A DNA stretch of 64,000 nt from Candidula unifasciata (Eukaryota; Mollusca; Gastropoda; Stylommatophora; Geomitridae): NCBI GenBank assembly GCA_905116865.2, contig CAJHNH020007924.1, forward strand, positions 186,001 through 250,000, written 5' to 3'. A model generated the notes under the pieces. It ran no database searches and was not told the origin of the DNA. It saw only the letters and a list, made by a program, of their open reading frames with translations. Shown here in pieces: positions 59,346-64,000 of this stretch. Position 1 is the first letter of the stretch. Each line of letters begins with the position of its first letter. The position numbers and the translations under genes were made by a program.

Positions 59346-59660
59346 GAAAGCTATTGCTTAAATTAATTTTTTTGGGGCCCAGCTTGTAAAACATACACCT
59401 TTGTCCATTTTAGAGGGAAGAGGGTTGGGGAGGGGGTGGTCTCTCTCTCTTGCCTAGCATTTTACCACACAAGGTGTGTTATTTATTCCACACCTCTGCT
59501 GCTGTGCTTTTATTTAATTCTGTGCCATCTCTGCGATGAAGGTTGGCTATGTTGCACAAAGTGCTGTCTGTGGGAATATTACGTGGTATGGCCCCAATCT
59601 TGGCCATGTCACAGGTCTTGTAATACTGAAAACCTTGAGAAATTGAACCCCCCAAAAAAG
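59345..59660. repeat. ~320-bp dispersed repeat, copy 2
   Basis: Same direction and order as copy 1, with a shorter G-rich segment; ends gaaaaccttgagaaatt. It lies about 175 bp before gene B exon 5. Confidence 0.88.
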
Positions 59661-59834
59661 TCCACAATGAAAACCAGACTTTAGTAATGCATATCTTAAA
59701 ATTGTTAAACACATTCACTAACTAAGGTTAGTTGTGTTCAAGCAGAGACTCATTAGAGCCAAGCCTTCGGCATGGAGACGTCATTGGGTAACAATAATGA
59801 TCAGGTGACAACAACTGTAATGTTTCCTTCCTAG

Positions 59835-60050
59835 GACGAAATGTTGCCCTCAAACAAAAGGCAGCACAGTCTACAATTTATGATGTCAGAAACTCACAAG
59901 CATCAAAAGCTGTTGATGGGGATGCCAGTAATTGGTATGACAGTGCCACCTGTAGTCACACTGACGAAGGAAAGCGTGAAGCTAACTGGAATGTCACATT
60001 TTACCAGCCTGCATCAGTCAACAGATATGTCATCTACAACAGAGATGAAG
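59835..60050 (+). CDS. Gene B exon 5: N-terminal part of an F-type lectin (fucolectin) domain
   Basis: A 216-nt exon after tttccttcctag, with donor GTATG from 60051, phase 1. The peptide begins GRNVALKQKAAQSTIYD, contains SKAVDGDASNWYDSATCSHT and then WNVTFYQPASVNRYVIYN. This is the standard opening of the eel-fucolectin/tachylectin-4/pentraxin (FTP) F5/8C-type domain: NVAL, A-DG, TCSHT, W-V, P-V-R-IYNR. Family role: calcium-dependent fucose or glycan binding in innate recognition. The sugar-contacting C-terminal half must be encoded by a later exon, mostly or wholly outside the window. Confidence 0.9.
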
Positions 60051-60268
60051 GTATGTTTGTGTTACCTCTTAATTGACCCTTTTAAATAATTAATGGCTGT
60101 TGAAATGAAAGTGCATATTAGATTAACATATATCTGGGCTGTAAATAACTAATGAAGTCATGTATTGTCTTTACAAATTAAGACAAATGTTTATTACCTA
60201 CTGGCGGGATGTTGACCACATCACCCACCGAGTGCTGATCGGTTTATAAAATATAGGTCTGCCCTAAA

Positions 60269-60569
60269 AGTAAAAGTAAAGTCAGGAAAGGTGAACTAGC
60301 GTCATTGCACACGGTTATAAACCATAAATGCTCTGCCACCAGTACGGACAACTGATAAGAAACTGTCCGCCTGTGTCGCCGTCTGCACACAACTTTGTAG
60401 CTACAGCGACGGTCCTCCATTTACTTAGAGTGTCAACTCTGGTATCCATTTCCTAGAGGGCGGGTGAAGCCTGGGAACCGCCTGGTTTTGAACACCAGCC
60501 ATGTGCTGCAGTAAATCACATTTGGATTTGAAAGTGAGTCTCCTATCAACTATGCTAACGCAGCCCCTA
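60269..60569 (-). mobile_element. tRNA-like SINE, family 2, inserted in SINE family 1
   Basis: A 14-bp perfect target duplication, aggtctgccctaaa, flanks it at 60255-60268 and 60570-60583, inside a family 1 copy (60190-60268 and 60584-60640). On the minus strand the head reads ggggctgcgttagcatagtt and gtgttcaaaaccagg (A- and B-box-like); the tail is ctgactttacttttact. Confidence 0.88.
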
Positions 60570-60799
60570 AGGTCTGCCCTAAATGCCCAATATGCCTTTA
60601 GAGGTGGAAAAGGGTCCTTTACTTTACTTATTTTAGGTATATTACCAATAACAGATGTGGTATGTTTGCAGTATCTATAAAATATAGGGGGAGGCATGGT
60701 TCTGTTATTGTGAAGCTTGAATGGAGAAGACAAACAACAGATTGCCCAATTTATTGCCTGGCATATTTAACTATCACAACTGCCTGAGTGTCACAAATA

Positions 60800-61012
60800 T
60801 GTTTGTGACACTGGCAAAAATAGCTCTCCGGCAGACAGCAGATGGGAAAAGTAGACGTGGATGACCTAAGGAAACCTGGAGAAGGACAATAAAACGGGAA
60901 ATGAAGGAATGTAAACTGACATGGGATACCATGGACAGAAAAGCAGCAGACCGGCAGCAATGGAGATCACTTGTGAATGCCTTATGTGTCAACAACGACA
61001 TGAAGAGGATAT
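60800..61012 (+). mobile_element. LINE RT C-terminal fragment
   Basis: The plus strand reads LRQTADGKSRRG, a stop, PKETWRRTIKREMKECKLTW and RQQWRSLVNALC. This is the usual C-terminal end of RTE/Jockey-like polyproteins. It lies downstream of gene B exon 5, in sense. Confidence 0.75.
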
Positions 61013-61862
61013 AGAAGATATTTCACTGTATCTCATAGGTGCATACTGCAGCAACAGTTGATTAAAATGAAGCAAATAAATGAATCATTCGAGCTGAAAC
61101 ACAAAATCTACTACATTCAGAAACTTTCTGTCACCAAGCTAAATTGTTTCTGTAGTATGCACCTTATGGGATACAGCGAAATATGCCAGGCAGTAAATGG
61201 TATAATGTATTGTGTGTGTGTTTTCTTTGCTCATATTTGCAACAGAAAAACATTGTTTTGATTCATGAAGTTATCAATCGGTGTTCCAAATTCATTGCAA
61301 ACAGGCCATCCCATAATTGCTCCGTTCCTGTGCCAGTGACAACCACACAAAATGCCCTTCACTGTCGCATGTTAAAATTCAAGCACAGTAGTCCCAGCAA
61401 ATTCTAACAGCTCACACATGCATCAGATGTATGAGGAAGCACCAAAGTTGTCAGCACCAATACTAACAGTCCACAGTTCCCAGTTTATTGAAGCAGCAGT
61501 CATTATAAACCAGCCGGTGCACATGCATTACTATATAAGGCACACCACTAATTCTATGGCAACCAGTCACTCGCAGTTGTAGGATATGCAGTTTACAACT
61601 CACCTCCAGTGTACAGACAAGCATTCCAAATGAAATCCAAAGCTCACATGGTTGCACCATAAGCTGGCCAACACATTAGGACATGTCTACATTATCAATC
61701 ACAGATAAAGGTCTGTTGTATTATCTATAACACATGAAGGAATGTGTATGTGTGTACATGTGCATGCGTACATGTGTGAGTATCTGCGTGTGTGAGCGTA
61801 TAAAACAATTTAAGATATGTCTACATTATCAGTAATAGTTAAAGACATGTATGTATTTTATA

Positions 61863-62155
61863 TAGTTAGTTAGCTAGTCGTTACGGTTCCGTCATCACAG
61901 CAAATGAGCTTGGCCCATAATTGCTCAACCGTCTATGCCAGTGATTCCAGTCACAAACTGAGTCAGATACGCTAGATACTTCAGGTGAATGCTGTAGCCA
62001 TACAAAGTGTCCTCAGTCAGCAAAGCACGCACGATTGTATCTGGCAAACCATAAGGTGCATGCCTCCTTAAACACACTGCGAGACCAGGCGTCATCGCTG
62101 AAAATTAACTTCATTCAACGAATAGCTGGGCGATGAGTAGACTAAAACTATTCCT
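61863..62155. repeat. ~285-bp dispersed repeat, copy 2
   Basis: Same family and direction as 15118-15400. It has a small insertion near 61945 (gattccagtcacaaac). Confidence 0.85.
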
Positions 62156-62159
62156 GACC

Positions 62160-63500
62160 ATTCTCCACATGTCCTTGGCCAAGTTGCAGCCACGGCCAGC
62201 AAATAAATAGAAGCCATAGCACACGCCTTGTCCAGGTACACAACGAAGAAAAATACACCACCCATCATTGCTATTATGTACGAATCTGGAACTCAGTCGT
62301 GGCGCGGTGATTTCGGTCACAGGCATGAGGGGAATGTTAAGTCTGATGTGATGTGTATAAGGAGATATTCCGTACCCCACTCGGGCGCCAGTCCTTCACT
62401 GTTCTGGTTCTACGGAACCTCATGCAAGACTCCTGCTGCACGTCCCCGTCGTGCACCACGGATAATGTCTCAAAGGAGCATTAACAGAGTTGGTAGGGGA
62501 TTTCGGAGCTGGCGGCCCCTAGAGGTGTAGTGTCCTTTCTGGCTCTCACCAGCCCGCGCCCAAACGCATGGGTGAAAAGTCTAACAAAACTCATTCGGAA
62601 CATGAGTAAGGATTGCTTGCCAAATGTACCATCAAATGACAACTCTCGGTTAAAATTCGGGAGCGAATGGAAAACTGTGCTGCTGAGACTCAACCCTGAC
62701 CGAGAGATTTACCCGCACCAAGACGAGTAACATCTCTTGTGGGGGATTTCTCGCAGCAAGATCCTACCTACGTACATCCTCTGTCAATCCTCAGTGTCGT
62801 CGTCACCCTACTGAGGTACACCACGGCAGCAGCTTTTTATCTGCTGACTAGGAAATAATGTCCGACAAAGTTAAAGCCAACGGCACACATGCAAGCTCAA
62901 AGTCCGATGATCATAATTCGTACCGATTAGGAAAAAGTCCAAATGTCTGTATCCACTAATCCCACTCGCCCGAGTGTTGGGACCAAACAGGTGAAGCCAC
63001 GTCTGACGCATTTTGCTTCCCCACTCTGTCGTGCTAAGGGCACAGCTGAAACAACGTTCAAGGTGTCTACCGTACGATGAAAAGAATGTACCTATTTGTG
63101 TGGCCAAAAAATCCTTGACCTGCGGGCTGCTCCCCGCTGATCTCCGGAGAGCGCAGCCTTGTAGCGCGGGAAGCTCAATACACGGTTGAGAGGTTAAGCA
63201 GTCATGGGCAGTACGTGGCGATTCCTTGGGTGAGCCCAGAACCAGAGCATCATGTGTCGGCTCTGCATTTATGGAAGACTCTTTGGATGGCGGGGAATGC
63301 CCATGATCTGCTCCTGCCTTGCCTTGAGGGCTGACAACTCTACCTAGGGCTGCCTTAAGGAGGATATTCTGGGGGCCACACCTGTTAAAGGTCAAAGAGG
63401 ACACCACACAAATGAGGCAACATCTCGACCCACACAAAACAATGGCCACAGTCAACCTAGAAATAGGCTTGACGTCTTCCCTCGAAGTCGGAGTACATCT
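62160..63500. other. GC-richer intronic block, unidentified
   Basis: Base composition is higher in G and C than the surroundings. Open frames exist on both strands (a 218-codon minus frame at 62871-63527, a 100-codon plus frame at 62228-62530), but none has a recognisable domain or a credible splice context. It may be an unrecognised transposon. Confidence 0.45.
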
Positions 63501-63655
63501 GCCGGAGAGGCGGGGAACTGCAAACAAATAAGCCAGTAAAACGGATGTACACGCAAAACTCAGGTCAAGGTAAAAACCAAAAGTCCATTTGGATGAACAA
63601 CCGCAACTTACTGCCGGAATTCACAGCCGGTGAACAAGAAGAAGAAGAAGAAGAA
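63500..63655 (+). mobile_element. SINE-like repeat with (GAA)n tail, 3' part
   Basis: Reads acgcaaaactcaggtcaagg, ctgccggaattcacagccgg, then aagaagaagaagaagaagaa. Same family as 58565-58925. Confidence 0.75.
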
Positions 63656-63869
63656 GGAACTCAGTCAATAACCAATAATCACAACTCATAGTACCACCAG
63701 GAGCACTAAACTCAGTAGCTCTGGCTGCAAACCGGACTTCCACAGTCTTGCAACATTGAAACTGGAGCAGAAACGGCAACGAGAACGGTCAACATAAGTC
63801 AAGTTCTCAACCGTCATCCATTCCCTATCAATATCGGAATCGGAAGTTAAAAAAAAACCTCTTCGTTTG

Positions 63870-63955
63870 CTGCTGAAGATGGGGACGAAACACTTATTGG
63901 CGCGTTTCAGGTGCTCTGATGTCAATTCCTAATATAGCATTCAACATCTTTTAAT
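63870..63955 (+). mobile_element. RNase H-bearing LINE, 3' tail only
   Basis: The terminal sequence (gctgctgaagatgggg, then ctctgatgtcaattcc and attcaacatc) matches the 3' ends of the other copies. It is followed at once by the possible acceptor of gene B exon 6. Confidence 0.65.
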
Positions 63956-63965
63956 ATTATTTCAG

Positions 63966-64000
63966 AAGAACTAAGTACCTGTGTGTCCGCCCAAATAACA
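63966..64000 (+). CDS. Possible gene B exon 6, cut by the window edge
   Basis: After the pyrimidine-rich ttaatattatttcag ending at 63965 there are 35 open bases to the edge. Read in phase 1 after exon 5 they give EELSTCVSAQIT. The acceptor is good and the phase agrees. The residues do not show the ERLxGFxL pattern normally expected after IYNRDE, and a LINE tail lies just before. It could be a real exon start or chance. Confidence 0.22.

Noticed and set aside
62370..62400. Sequence like an LTR-retrotransposon primer-binding site (tggcgcccgag on the minus strand)
   Set aside because: I found no LTR pair or Gag/Pol text around it.
62871..63527. 218-codon minus frame
   Set aside because: No domain, no relatives recognised, no splice sites; it lies in a GC-richer block where long chance frames are expected.

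Overview
This is a repeat-dense, intron-rich animal (metazoan) window. There are no bacterial-style operons; real coding sequence is confined to small phase-1 exons scattered over tens of kilobases. One-EGF-per-exon genes, an F-type (fucolectin-like) lectin exon, RTE-clade LINEs, an R2-like LINE with restriction-like endonuclease, several tRNA-derived SINE families, hAT and piggyBac-like elements and many poly-C/poly-G runs together suggest a mollusc, most likely a gastropod. That assignment is inference from protein style, not a database match.

Two host genes can be read, arranged head to head. Gene A (minus strand, about 19.13 kb down to the left edge) starts with a signal-peptide exon at 19081-19132. 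Six exons follow (16058-16210, 13166-13318, 11098-11247, 8239-8391, 6980-7132, 1296-1433), each one EGF-like module of 46-51 codons with phase-1 splice sites at both ends. It resembles the extracellular part of a MEGF10/Draper/CED-1-like protein and runs off the left edge. Gene B (plus strand, 41.01 kb to the right edge) has a signal-peptide exon (41011-41071), one EGF-like exon (42111-42248), two exons that look like one divergent beta-sandwich domain (51099-51257, 57602-57793) and the first part of an F5/8C/fucolectin domain (59835-60050). Both proteins look secreted or cell-surface. Gene B has the architecture of a molluscan lectin-EGF recognition receptor. None of the exon joins have been tested with RNA.

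Almost everything else is transposable-element and satellite sequence in introns or between the genes. 1.5-4.1, 13.8-15.1, 46.6-47.8 and 52.0-54.3 kb hold copies of one RTE-clade LINE with a (GAA)n tail, three with recognisable target-site duplications. 24.25-28.27 kb holds a nearly complete but broken R2-like element (N-terminal C2H2 finger, RT, zinc knuckle, PD-(D/E)XK endonuclease) preceded by a 78-bp copy of its own 3' end; another 3' fragment lies at 17.8-18.4 kb. At least nine degenerate fragments of an RNase H-bearing LINE are scattered through the window. 44.1-45.7 kb holds an ORF1-like zinc-knuckle/coiled-coil protein without an ORF2. A hAT element with perfect 8-bp target duplications lies at 55.8-56.9 kb, a piggyBac-like element at 21.4-22.5 kb, and a long-inverted-repeat element at 30.0-30.5 kb.

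Tandem repeats include a 53-bp hairpin-forming minisatellite that touches the donor site of gene A exon 6 and is split by a LINE, a 1.1-kb (GAA)n/(CTT)n/(CTA)n block ending about 65 bp before the gene B start codon, and a 20-bp minisatellite at 36.2 kb. The points most worth a second look are the R2-like element's self-tandem structure and paired palindromes, the hairpin minisatellite at a splice donor, the shared (GAA)n tails, and the recently duplicated EGF exon in gene A.
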